Assembly (NCBI GenBank): GCA_963740255.1
Contig: CAVUDO010000002.1
Span: 806,001 to 870,000, forward strand
Reading direction: 5' to 3'
From: CAVUDO01 sp963740255
Lineage (GTDB): Bacteria; Actinomycetota; Actinomycetes; Mycobacteriales; Cryptosporangiaceae
Length of the DNA: 64,000 nt
Both the position numbers and the translations under genes were made by a program. The notes under the pieces were generated by a model. It worked only from the letters and a program-made list of their open reading frames with translations. It was not told the DNA's origin and ran no database searches. Positions 28,601 through 37,409 of this stretch are shown piece by piece (position 1 is the first letter of the stretch; the number at the start of each line of letters is the position of its first letter).

Positions 28601-29332
28601 TCACCACCCGGCAGGTTTCTGGGAACCGTGTACGGAATCGGGCAACTGGTGGTTCAGGTAGTCGCCCGGGCCGAGCTTGCGCCACCAGTGGTTGCCCACC
28701 CCGTCGGACGCCCGGCCGGCCAGATCTCGACCGAAGAGGCCGCCCCGGGGGTTGACCAGGCCCACGGGCACTCGGCTTCGCGTGAACTGAACCGGGAATC
28801 GCAGGTCGGTGTCATTGGAGACGACGACAGCCGCGTCGATGCGCTCTTCGAGTACATCGACGAGGAGGTGCGAGCCGACGTTGACGTCGGTGCCCTTCTC
28901 CTCCTGGTGGAGGTAGGAGACCAGGAAGACCGCCTGGTCGGAGTTCGTTCCCAGCGGGGCCTGCACCATCACCGGCCACGACGGCCGGGCCAGGACGGGT
29001 CGGCCGCTGACGTCCTTGGTCGCGAGGGGCGCGTACTTGACCCGGGCGACGTAGTTGCCGTACTCGACCTGGTCGACGCTGTTGGACGCCTGCAACGCTC
29101 GCAGGTAGACGTCCTGGTCGGCATGGCCACCGGGGTTGGTGACCGCGTCGATCCGGGCCGTGCAGTAGACGATCCGTTCGACGCGCGTTGCGGTCCAACC
29201 ACGTTGGGCGGCCACGAGCGAGGTCATGAGCGCGCGGATGTCCAGCCAGCGCCAACCTGGCAGTCCTCGCCCGCAGACGTGACGGCCTCCGTAGTACAGG
29301 TTGTAGGCGTCGACGTACACGCCGACGCGCAT
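28601..29332 (-). CDS. NYN (PIN-like) domain protein, putative ribonuclease
   Basis: A 243-residue protein with a NYN domain, the PIN-like nuclease fold that includes LabA and yeast Swt1-type enzymes. Acidic residues expected at the metal site are in VGVYVDAYNLYYGG (Asp near residue 7), GTNSDQAVF and VVSNDTDLRFPV. The opening VDAYNLYYGGR...GWRWLDI is a recurring actinobacterial form. ATG 29332 begins exactly at the domain; a longer frame to 29443 would overlap the gene before it and is not conserved. No ribosome site is obvious. It is the last gene of the ctaB operon. Its base composition looks a little less GC-rich than its neighbours. RNA target unknown. Confidence 0.83.
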   Translation of the reverse strand: MRVGVYVDAYNLYYGGRHVCGRGLPGWRWLDIRALMTSLVAAQRGWTATRVERIVYCTARIDAVTNPGGHADQDVYLRALQASNSVDQVEYGNYVARVKYAPLATKDVSGRPVLARPSWPVMVQAPLGTNSDQAVFLVSYLHQEEKGTDVNVGSHLLVDVLEERIDAAVVVSNDTDLRFPVQFTRSRVPVGLVNPRGGLFGRDLAGRASDGVGNHWWRKLGPGDYLNHQLPDSVHGSQKPAGW

Positions 29333-29370
29333 CGCGTGTGATGCCGCGCGGCGAGACGGCGAAGCGGGCG

Positions 29371-29667
29371 TCACCGGTTGCTGCCCATGTCCGTTCGCTC
29401 GCGGAGGGTCGTGCGCAGGCTTCCGGTGAGGGCTCGCTCCCACGCCTCGGCCGCCGGCACCCCGGCGGCCTGGCAGGCCGCACGGCCCGTCGCCACCGAC
29501 TCCACCACCTGGTCGCCCCAGGTGCCGTCCGACCCCACGAGCACGATCCGGGCACCGGGACGGCCGAGGTGTTCGACCACCGCAGTCGCCGTGCCGCCGT
29601 GGGCGGCGGCGAACCGCTTCAGGGCGGAAACCACCCGCCGAGGTGCGGAAGGAGGGGCGTCGGTCAC
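29371..29667 (-). CDS. conserved small actinobacterial protein of unknown function
   Basis: A 98-residue soluble protein lying 25 bases after ctaB and 38 bases before the NYN gene. It has no motif I can assign. Features seen are an Arg/Lys amino end (APRRVVSALKRFAAAHGG), a hydrophobic core GARIVLVGSDGTWGDQVVESV that looks like a beta strand followed by a helix, and a charged end. GTG 29667 fits with a GGCGGGG sequence just upstream. A longer frame exists upstream but runs into ctaB and reads as random Arg/Ser/Cys. Real by codon pattern and operon position. Confidence 0.7.
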   Translation of the reverse strand: MTDAPPSAPRRVVSALKRFAAAHGGTATAVVEHLGRPGARIVLVGSDGTWGDQVVESVATGRAACQAAGVPAAEAWERALTGSLRTTLRERTDMGSNR

Positions 29668-29692
29668 CCCGCCACGGTATCGGCCGGACGAC

Positions 29693-30604
29693 TCAGGCGA
29701 GCAGCGCGTCCACAGCGACCGCGAGGAACAGCAGCGTGAGGTAGGTGATCGAGTAGTGGAACAGCCGCATCGGCCGCACCATGCCTCCGACCCGGACCGC
29801 CCGCTCCAGCCGGTGCGCCTCCGCCAGGAACCACGCCCCGGCGGCGACCGCACTCAGGCCGTACACCCAGCCGGTGGCCAACGGCCAGAGCAGCAGTGAG
29901 CAGGCCACCATCGCCCACGAGTAGGCCACGATCTGGCGGGCCACCGTGAGGGGCGCCGCCACCACCGGCAGCATCGGCACGCCGACCTTCGCGTAATCGT
30001 CCCGGAACTTCATCGCCAGCGGCCAGTAGTGCGGCGGCGTCCAGAAGAAGACCACCCCGAACAGCACCAGCGGCGCCCACGACAGCGACCCGGTCACGGC
30101 CGCCCAGCCGATCAGCACCGGCATGCACCCGGCCGCGCCGCCCCAGACGATGTTCTGGGACGTCCGCCGCTTGAGCACCGCGGTGTACACGCCGACGTAG
30201 AACGCGATCGCGGCAAGCGCGAGCAGCGCGGCCAGCGCGTTGGTGGCGAGCCAGAGGAACGCCACCGCGAGCACCCCGAGGGTCACACCGAAGACCAGCG
30301 CCGCGCGGGGGCTCACCGAGTGGCGCGGCAGCGGACGCCGGGCCGTGCGGGTCATCTGCTCGTCGATGTCCCGGTCGAGGTAGCAGTTGAGGGCGTTGGC
30401 GCTGCCCGCGGCGAGGGTGCCGCCGACCAGGGTCGCGGCGACCAGCCAGAGCGACGGCAGCCCGCCGGCCGCCAGGAACATCGTCGGCACCGTCGAGACC
30501 AGCAGCAGCTCCACGATCCGCGGCTTGGTCAGGGCGACGTAGGCGTTGAGTACGGCCAGCGCCCGGTGCGTCGTCGTGGGGGGCCGATCCGCCAGCAGGG
30601 TCAC
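29693..30604 (-). CDS. ctaB: protoheme IX farnesyltransferase (heme O synthase)
   Basis: A 303-residue UbiA-family prenyltransferase with about nine membrane helices, converting heme B to heme O with farnesyl diphosphate. The first Asp-rich motif is NALNCYLDRDIDEQMTRTARRP (about residues 75-96) and the second is FRDDYAKVGVPMLP (about 205-218); RTSQNIVWGGAAG and WTPPHYWPLAM are also typical of CtaB. GTG 30604 has GGGGTGG upstream. It diverges from tkt, an arrangement also found in mycobacteria (Rv1451 and Rv1449c), and heads an operon with two small genes. Confidence 0.95.
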   Translation of the reverse strand: MTLLADRPPTTTHRALAVLNAYVALTKPRIVELLLVSTVPTMFLAAGGLPSLWLVAATLVGGTLAAGSANALNCYLDRDIDEQMTRTARRPLPRHSVSPRAALVFGVTLGVLAVAFLWLATNALAALLALAAIAFYVGVYTAVLKRRTSQNIVWGGAAGCMPVLIGWAAVTGSLSWAPLVLFGVVFFWTPPHYWPLAMKFRDDYAKVGVPMLPVVAAPLTVARQIVAYSWAMVACSLLLWPLATGWVYGLSAVAAGAWFLAEAHRLERAVRVGGMVRPMRLFHYSITYLTLLFLAVAVDALLA

Positions 30605-30658
30605 CGGACCACCCCGGTTCGAGGGCCGTGGGGGCGGGAGCGGGTCACGGCAGTCATC

Positions 30659-30681
30659 GTAGACCGGGTCCGATCGTCTAC
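30659..30681. promoter_or_regulatory. inverted repeat between ctaB and tkt
   Basis: GTAGAC and GTCTAC form a perfect 6-base inverted repeat with 11 bases between, 55 bases before ctaB and 158 before tkt. The size suits a dimeric regulator. Which regulator would bind is not known. Confidence 0.3.
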
Positions 30682-30838
30682 ACGCTGTGGGTGGTACGCG
30701 GTGGAACGGAGCTGCCCTCCTCAACCCCCCACCGGGGTAAGGCGTGCGATCCGGGCGGCTGGGTAGGGTCGTCCTGGGCGCCCGGACACCTGCTCCGGTG
30801 GGGTGTCCATCGTCCGTCGAGCAGAGCGAGGCTGTCCT

Positions 30839-32964
30839 GTGAGCGTAGATGAGCGTGGCACTTCCGGACTGTCCTGGTCGGACGAGGACCGGCGGGCCCT
30901 CGACACGATCCGGGTGCTCGCGATGGATGCCGTGGAGAAGGCCGGCAACGGGCACCCAGGCACCGCGATGAGCCTCGCCCCGCTGGCCTACCTCCTGTTC
31001 CAGCGGACCCTCCGGCACGACCCGCACGACCCGAACTGGCCAGGGCGGGACAGGTTCGTGCTGTCCTGCGGGCACTCCAGCCTCACCCTGTACATCCAGC
31101 TCTTCCTCTCGGGCTACCCGCTGAGCCTGGAGGACCTCAAGGCGCTGCGGCAGTGGGGCAGTCAGACCCCCGGCCACCCCGAGCACGGCCACACGCCCGG
31201 CGTGGAGACCACCACCGGGCCGCTCGGCCAGGGGGTGGCCAACGCGGTCGGCATGGCGATGGCCGCTCGCCGGGAGCGCGGCCTGTTCGACCCGGACGCC
31301 CCCCCGGTGAGAGCCCGTTCGACCACGACGTCTACGTCGTCGCCTCGGACGGCGACATGCAGGAGGGCGTGGCCAGCGAGGCGTCCTCGCTCGCCGGCCA
31401 CCAGGAACTGGGCAATCTCTGCCTGGTCTGGGACGACAACCGGATCTCCATCGAGGACGACACCGCGGTCGCGTTCTCCGAGGACGTCACCGCCCGGTAC
31501 GCCGCCTACGGCTGGCACACCCAGACCGTCGACTTCACCACCGGCGGCACCTACCACGAGGACGTCGAGACGCTGTACGCCGCGCTCCAGGCTGCCAAGT
31601 CCGAGACCGGGCGTCCGTCGTTCATCCAGCTCCGGACGATCATCGCCTGGCCGGCACCGAACCTGCAGGACACCGGCAAGGCGCACGGCTCCGCGCTCGG
31701 TGCCGACGAGGTACGGGCCACCAAGCAGCTGCTTGGCTTCGACCCGGACAAGACGTTCGACGTCGACGCGGAGGTGCTTGCGCACGCCCGCCAGGTGGCC
31801 GGTCGCGGCGCCGACGAGCACGCCCGCTGGCAGCAGGCGTTCGACGCCTGGGCCGCGGCCCGCCCCGACCAGAAGGCGCTGTTCGACCGGCTGGCGACCC
31901 GGGCCCTGCCCGAGGGTTGGGCGGACGCGCTGCCGAACTACGAGCCCAGCGAGAAGGGCGTGGCCACCCGGGTGGCCTCCGGCGAGGTGCTGACCGCGCT
32001 GGCGCCGGTGCTGCCCGAGCTGTGGGGCGGTTCGGCCGACCTCGCCGGCAGCAACAACACCTCACCCAAGGGCGAGCCGTCGTTCCTGCCCTCCGAACGG
32101 CAGACGAAGATGTTCTCCGGCGGACCCCACGGCCGGGTGCTGCACTTCGGCATCCGCGAGCACGCGATGGGCTCGATCCTCAACGGCATCGCCCTGCACG
32201 GCGGCACCCGGCCCTACGGCGGCACCTTCCTGGTGTTCAGCGACTACATGCGGCCGGCGGTGCGGCTCGCGGCCCTGATGAAGCTGCCGGTCGTCTACGT
32301 CTGGACGCACGACTCGATCGGCCTGGGCGAGGACGGCCCGACCCACCAGCCGGTGGAGCACCTGGCGGCACTGCGGGTGATCCCGGGGCTGGACGTGGTG
32401 CGGCCGGGCGACGCCAACGAGACCGTGGTGGCCTGGGCCTGCGCCCTGGAGCACACCGACCGCCCGACCGCGCTGGCACTGACCCGGCAGAACGTCCCGA
32501 CCCTGGACCGCAGTGTCTACGGCCCGGTCGAAGGCGTCCGCCGGGGTGCCTACGTGCTGGCCGAGGCCGGCGGCGGCGCGCCGCGGGTGATCCTGCTCGC
32601 GTCCGGCTCGGAGCTGGCGCTGGCGCTGGCGGCCCGGACCCGCCTGGAGGACGAGGGCACGCCCACCCGGGTGGTGTCGGTGCCGTGCATGGAATGGTTC
32701 CGCGCGCAGGACGCCGCGTACCGGGAGGAAGTGCTGCCCGGCGGCGTCAAGGCACGGGTCAGCGTGGAGGCGGGTGTGGCCCAGCCCTGGCGGGAGTTCG
32801 TCGGCGATGCCGGGGAATGTGTCAGCCTGGAACACTTCGGGGCGAGCGCCCCCCACACGGTCCTGTTCGAACAGTTCGGCTTCACCGGCGACAGGATTGT
32901 CGCCGCGGCCCACGCAAGCCTGAGCCGGGTGGGCGTCATCACCGGTTCGACCACGGGTAACTGA
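30839..32964 (+). CDS. tkt: transketolase, split by an apparent one-base frameshift
   Basis: Transketolase, a thiamine diphosphate enzyme moving two-carbon units between sugar phosphates in the pentose phosphate pathway. From GTG 30839 the product reads normally (AGNGHPGTAMSLAPLAYLLF, HGHTPGVETTTGPLGQG) to LFDPDAPP, then the frame is lost in the C7 tract at 31299-31305. Normal transketolase resumes one frame back at GESPFDHDVYVVASDGD and continues through GREHAMG-like IREHAMGSIL to residue about 709. Adding one C, or a -1 slip, restores DAPPGESPFDH, the sequence expected from relatives. All other genes in the operon are intact, so a base-calling error or slippage in the C tract is likelier than true loss. 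Confidence 0.9.
31299..31305 (+). other. C7 tract at the tkt frameshift
   Basis: Seven C bases precede GGTGAGAGC. In the incoming frame the codons are GCC CCC CCG GTG; homologous protein needs GCC CCC CCC GGT, one C more. The heptamer C CCC CCG (31300-31306) has the form of a -1 slippery site, since both prolyl codons can re-pair after slipping back one base. I see no obvious downstream pseudoknot. Confidence 0.85.
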
Positions 32965-33046
32965 ATCTGACGACCCGTCCTTCCGGCCGCCGATCCGGCG
33001 GCCGGCGGGCGGTCCGCGCCACCTCCTCGAAGAAGGGACCACACTG

Positions 33047-34159
33047 ATGGCCGACCCGCTTGCCGAGCTGTCCGCCGCCGGGGTGGCGGTGTGGCTCGAC
33101 GACCTGTCCCGACAACGACTGACCACCGGCAACCTGGCGAAGCTGATCGACGAGAGCCACGTCGTCGGGGTGACCAGCAACCCGACGATCTTCGCGGCCG
33201 CGCTGGAGGACCAGCAGACCTACGCCGAGACCATGGGCGACCTGGCCCTGCGCGGCGTGGACGTGGGTGAGGCCGTCCGGACGGTCACCTCCACCGACGT
33301 CCGCGACGGCTGCGACCTGTTCGCCGGGATCTACGCGCGCACGGACGGCGTGGACGGCCGCGTGTCGCTGGAGGTCGACCCGCGCCTGGCCAAGGACACC
33401 GGCCGGACCATCGCCGAGGCCAAGGCACTGTGGTGGCTGGTCGACCGGCCCAACCTGTTCATCAAGATCCCGGCCACCGTCGAGGGACTGCCGGCCATCA
33501 CCGCCGCGCTGGCCCAGCGCATCAGTGTCAACGTCACGTTGATCTTCAGCCTTGAGCGGTATGACGCGGTGATCGACGCGTTCTTCGAAGGGCTGGAGCA
33601 GGCCAAGGAGAACGGGCACGACCTCTCCCGGCTGGGCTCGGTCGCCTCCTTCTTCGTCTCGCGCGTGGACAGCGAGGTCGACAAGCGGCTGGACAAGCTC
33701 GGCAGCCCCGAGGCCAAGGCGCTGCGCGGCCAGGCGGCCATCGCCAACGCCCGGCTGGCCTACCAGCTCTACGAACGCAAGTTCGCCGGCTCGCGCTGGC
33801 AGGCGCTCGCCGACGCCGGCGCCCGGCCGCAGCGCCCGCTGTGGGCCTCGACCGGAGTGAAGGACCCGGCTTACGACGACACCCGGTACGTGGTCGAGCT
33901 GGTCGCGCCCGGCACGGTGAACACGATGCCGGAGGCCACCCTGCACGCGGTGGCCGACCACGGCGTGATCCGCGGTGACACGATCACCAACGCCTATGCC
34001 GAAGCCCAGGCCACCCTCGACGCGCTGGCCGCCATCGGGATCGACTACGACGACGTGGTCGACGTGCTCGAACGCGAGGGCGTACAGAAGTTCGAGACAT
34101 CGTGGAACGAGCTGATCGACTCGGTCAGCCGGCAGCTCGCCGCGGCGGGCGCCCGATGA
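33047..34159 (+). CDS. tal: transaldolase
   Basis: A 370-residue actinobacterial (TalB-like long) transaldolase that transfers a dihydroxyacetone unit between sugar phosphates. The Schiff-base lysine lies in NLFIKIPATVEGL near residue 144, and VTSNPTIFAAAL near 42 and TRYVVELVAPGTVNTMPEATL near 283 are family signatures. ATG 33047 is 82 bases after tkt. Its TGA overlaps the pgi ATG by 4 bases, the first of four such overlaps in this operon. Confidence 0.97.
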   Translation: MADPLAELSAAGVAVWLDDLSRQRLTTGNLAKLIDESHVVGVTSNPTIFAAALEDQQTYAETMGDLALRGVDVGEAVRTVTSTDVRDGCDLFAGIYARTDGVDGRVSLEVDPRLAKDTGRTIAEAKALWWLVDRPNLFIKIPATVEGLPAITAALAQRISVNVTLIFSLERYDAVIDAFFEGLEQAKENGHDLSRLGSVASFFVSRVDSEVDKRLDKLGSPEAKALRGQAAIANARLAYQLYERKFAGSRWQALADAGARPQRPLWASTGVKDPAYDDTRYVVELVAPGTVNTMPEATLHAVADHGVIRGDTITNAYAEAQATLDALAAIGIDYDDVVDVLEREGVQKFETSWNELIDSVSRQLAAAGAR

Positions 34160-35817
34160 CCGATTTCCTCACGCCGGGCGGCCTGTCCGCCGCCGGCGGC
34201 GGCCTGACGGTCGGCGGCGTCCACGCCGAGGCCGGCGCGGCCGACGATGCCGACCGGCTGCTCGCCGACGGGTTCCCGGCCCGGCTGGTGGCCAAGGACG
34301 CGACGCTGTGGGGCCCGGCCGCCGAGGCCGAGGCGGCGGTCCGGCTGGGCTGGCTCGATGCCGCCGCCGCCTCCCGCCCGCTGGTCGCCCGGCTCGACGC
34401 GTTGCGGTCCGAGCTGCGCGCCGAGGGCCTCGACCATGTGGTGCTGGCGGGCATGGGGGGCTCCTCGCTCGCGCCCGAGGTGATCACCCGCACGCTGGGT
34501 CTGCGGCTGGCCGTGCTGGACACCACCGATCCGGACCAGGTGCACGACGCTATCCACGGCGGCGGCCGTGAGCGGTTGCTGCGCACGGTGGTCGTGGTCT
34601 CCAGCAAGTCCGGCGGGACGGCCGAGACCGACTCGCACCGGCGGGCGTTCGCCCAGGCGTTCGCCGACGCCGGGCTGTCGCAGACCGAGGTCGGCCGCCG
34701 GTTCGTCGTGGTCACCGACCCGGGGTCGCCGCTGGAACAGACCGCCCGCCAGATGGGTGCCCGCGAGGTGTTCCTGGCCGACCCGCACGTCGGCGGCCGG
34801 TACTCCGCGCTCACCGCGTTCGGGCTGGTGCCCTCCGCGCTCGCCGGGGCCGACGTCGGCGACCTGCTCGACCAGGCCGACGCGCTGGCCCCGAGCCTGG
34901 GCGGGGACAACCCGGCGCTGCGGCTGGGCGCGGCCCTCGGGGCGGCCGCACGCGGCGGACGGGACAAGCTCGTCCTGGCCGACGACGGCACCGGCATCAC
35001 CGGCATCGGCGACTGGATCGAACAGCTCGTCGCCGAGTCCACCGGCAAGGACGGCACGGGCATCCTTCCGGTGGTGGTCGAGTCGCCGACGGCGCCCGGC
35101 ACGTCCGGCGGGGACGTGCTGCTGGTCACCGTCGGGGGGTCGCTACGGCCGCACGACGTGCCCGGCGGCGGCGCCAAGCCCGATCTGACCGTCAACGGCC
35201 CGCTGGGAGCCCAGTTCCTGGCCTGGGAGTACGCCACGGCCGTCGCCGGTCACCTGCTCGGCATCAACCCGTTCGACCAGCCGAACGTGGCCGAGTCCAA
35301 GGACAACACCACCCGGATCCTGGCCGAGGGACTCCCCCGCACCTCCGCGGCGTTCACCGACGGGCCGGTACAGGTGTACGCCGACGACATCCTGCTCGGC
35401 GGCGCCACCGACGTGGCCGGCGCGGTGGCCGCACTGCTGGGCACGGTCGGCGACGGCGGCTACCTCGCCGTGTTGACCTACCTCGACCGGCTGGGCGACC
35501 CCGCCGCGGCGGAACTGCGCGCGCTGCTCGCCGCGCGCCTGCCGTACCCGGTCACCTTCGGCTGGGGCCCGCGGTACCTGCACTCCACCGGCCAGTACCA
35601 CAAGGGCGGCCCGCAGACCGGGGTGTTCCTCGAGATCACCGGCGCACTCACCCAGGACGTGGACGTCCCCGGCCGGCCCTATACATTCGGCGCCCTGCAG
35701 GCCGCACAGGCCGCCGGTGACCTGCAGGCGTTCGGCGGCCGGGGACGGCCGGTGCTCCGCCTGCACCTGACCGAACGCGCGGCGGGAGTCGCGCACCTGT
35801 TGGAGGCCGCCCGATGA
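34156..35817 (+). CDS. pgi: glucose-6-phosphate isomerase
   Basis: A 553-residue isomerase interconverting glucose 6-phosphate and fructose 6-phosphate. It belongs to the diverged actinobacterial branch found beside tal: sugar isomerase motifs include LAGMGGSSLAPEVI, VVSSKSGGTAETDSHRR, LGINPFDQPNVAESKDNT and LHSTGQYHKGGPQTGVFLEI. Length matches that branch. ATG 34156 overlaps tal by 4 bases and the gene overlaps zwf by 4 bases. In mycobacteria pgi lies elsewhere; here it is within the pentose phosphate operon, linking the oxidative branch to glycolysis. Confidence 0.95.
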   Translation: MTDFLTPGGLSAAGGGLTVGGVHAEAGAADDADRLLADGFPARLVAKDATLWGPAAEAEAAVRLGWLDAAAASRPLVARLDALRSELRAEGLDHVVLAGMGGSSLAPEVITRTLGLRLAVLDTTDPDQVHDAIHGGGRERLLRTVVVVSSKSGGTAETDSHRRAFAQAFADAGLSQTEVGRRFVVVTDPGSPLEQTARQMGAREVFLADPHVGGRYSALTAFGLVPSALAGADVGDLLDQADALAPSLGGDNPALRLGAALGAAARGGRDKLVLADDGTGITGIGDWIEQLVAESTGKDGTGILPVVVESPTAPGTSGGDVLLVTVGGSLRPHDVPGGGAKPDLTVNGPLGAQFLAWEYATAVAGHLLGINPFDQPNVAESKDNTTRILAEGLPRTSAAFTDGPVQVYADDILLGGATDVAGAVAALLGTVGDGGYLAVLTYLDRLGDPAAAELRALLAARLPYPVTFGWGPRYLHSTGQYHKGGPQTGVFLEITGALTQDVDVPGRPYTFGALQAAQAAGDLQAFGGRGRPVLRLHLTERAAGVAHLLEAAR

Positions 35818-37409
35818 CCAGCCCGGAGGCCGCCGCCGGCACGGCCTACCCCGAGGACGTCGCCGCCGCTCCGACGGTGGTGGACGCTCCACTGGCCAAC
35901 CCGCTGCGCGACCCGGCCGACCGCAGGCTGCCCCGGATTCCGCAGCCGTCCGCGCTGGTGATCTTCGGCGTCACCGGCGACCTGTCCCGCAAGAAGCTGA
36001 TTCCCGCCGTGTACGACCTGGCCAACCGCGGACTGCTGCCCTACGGCTTCGTCGTCCTCGGCTACGCCCGCCGGGACTGGGGCGACGGGGACTTCGAGGA
36101 CTTCGCCCGCAAGGCCGCCAAGGACCACGCCCGCACCGAGTGGCGCGAGGAGGTCTGGGCCCGCCTCGCGGCGAACGTCAAGTTCGTCGGCGGCGCCTTC
36201 GACGACGACGAGGCGTTCGACACGCTCGCCCGCACGCTGGACGAACTCCGCGACACCCAGGGCATCCCGGGCAACGCGGCGTTCTACCTGTCGATCCCGC
36301 CCGCACTCTTCCCCACCGTCATCCGGCAGCTGGCCCGCACCAAGATGGCCGACAACTCCACCGCGGGCGGCTGGCGCCGGGTGGTGGTGGAGAAGCCGTT
36401 CGGGCACGACCTGCGGTCCGGCCAGGAGCTCAACGGGCTGGTCGACACCGTGTTCACCCCGGACGACGTGTTCCGGATCGACCACTACCTCGGCAAGGAG
36501 ACCGTCCAGAACCTGCTCGCGCTGCGGTTCGCCAACACGCTGTTCGAGCCGGTCTGGAACTCCCACTTCGTCGACTCGGTACAGATCACGATGGCCGAGG
36601 ACGTGGGCATCGGCACCCGGGCGGGCTTCTACGACTCCGCCGGTGCCGCCCGCGACGTGCTGCAGAACCACCTGATGCAGCTGCTGGCGCTCACCGCGAT
36701 GGAGGAGCCGGTGAGCTTCTCCGCCGCGGCGATCCGCACCGAGAAGCTCAAGGCCCTGCACGCGGTGACGCTGCCGGAGAACCTGGAACGCGACGCCGTC
36801 CGCGGCCAGTACGACCAGGGCTGGCTGGCCGGCGAACGGGTGCCCGGCTACCTGCAGGAGGACGGCGTCCCGCCGGACTCGAAGACCGAGACCTACACCG
36901 CGGTCCGGTTCGGGGTGCAGACCCGCCGCTGGGCCGGGGTTCCGTTCTACATCCGCACCGGCAAGCGCCTGCCCAAGCGGGTCACCGAGATCGCGGTGCT
37001 TTTCACCAAAGCCCCGCACATGCCGTTCGCCGAAACCGACACCGAGGCGCTGGGCCAGAACCAGCTCGTGGTGCGGGTCCAGCCCGACGAGGGCGTGACG
37101 TTGAAGTTCGGCTCGAAGGTGCCGGGTTCGATGATGGAGGTCCGCGACGTCGCGATGGACTTCCTCTACGGCGAGGCGTTCACCGAGTCCTCCCCCGAGG
37201 CGTACGAGCGGCTGGTCCTCGACGTGCTGATCGGCGATTCGACCCTGTTCCCCAACGCCGAGGAGGTGGAGGCGAGCTGGCGGGTGGTCGACGCGCTGGA
37301 GGAGTTCTGGGCGGGCAGCACGCCGCACCGGTACCGCGCCGGCGAGTGGGGGCCCAAGGCCGCCGACGAGATGCTCGCGGCCACCGGCCGGACGTGGAGG
37401 CGGCCGTGA
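35814..37409 (+). CDS. zwf: glucose-6-phosphate dehydrogenase
   Basis: A 531-residue NADP-dependent enzyme catalysing the first step of the oxidative pentose phosphate pathway. The cofactor motif is VIFGVTGDLSRKKL near residue 50; the catalytic signature RIDHYLGKE with the active-site His lies near residue 222; VVEKPFGHDL holds another substrate-binding lysine. A 40-residue Ala/Pro-rich amino extension precedes the domain. Overlaps pgi and opcA by 4 bases each, so it is coupled with OpcA, its allosteric partner. Confidence 0.97.
   Translation: MTSPEAAAGTAYPEDVAAAPTVVDAPLANPLRDPADRRLPRIPQPSALVIFGVTGDLSRKKLIPAVYDLANRGLLPYGFVVLGYARRDWGDGDFEDFARKAAKDHARTEWREEVWARLAANVKFVGGAFDDDEAFDTLARTLDELRDTQGIPGNAAFYLSIPPALFPTVIRQLARTKMADNSTAGGWRRVVVEKPFGHDLRSGQELNGLVDTVFTPDDVFRIDHYLGKETVQNLLALRFANTLFEPVWNSHFVDSVQITMAEDVGIGTRAGFYDSAGAARDVLQNHLMQLLALTAMEEPVSFSAAAIRTEKLKALHAVTLPENLERDAVRGQYDQGWLAGERVPGYLQEDGVPPDSKTETYTAVRFGVQTRRWAGVPFYIRTGKRLPKRVTEIAVLFTKAPHMPFAETDTEALGQNQLVVRVQPDEGVTLKFGSKVPGSMMEVRDVAMDFLYGEAFTESSPEAYERLVLDVLIGDSTLFPNAEEVEASWRVVDALEEFWAGSTPHRYRAGEWGPKAADEMLAATGRTWRRP

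Noticed and set aside
35679..37328. 549-codon open frame antisense to zwf
   Set aside because: Shadow of a well-supported enzyme gene with no recognisable domain.
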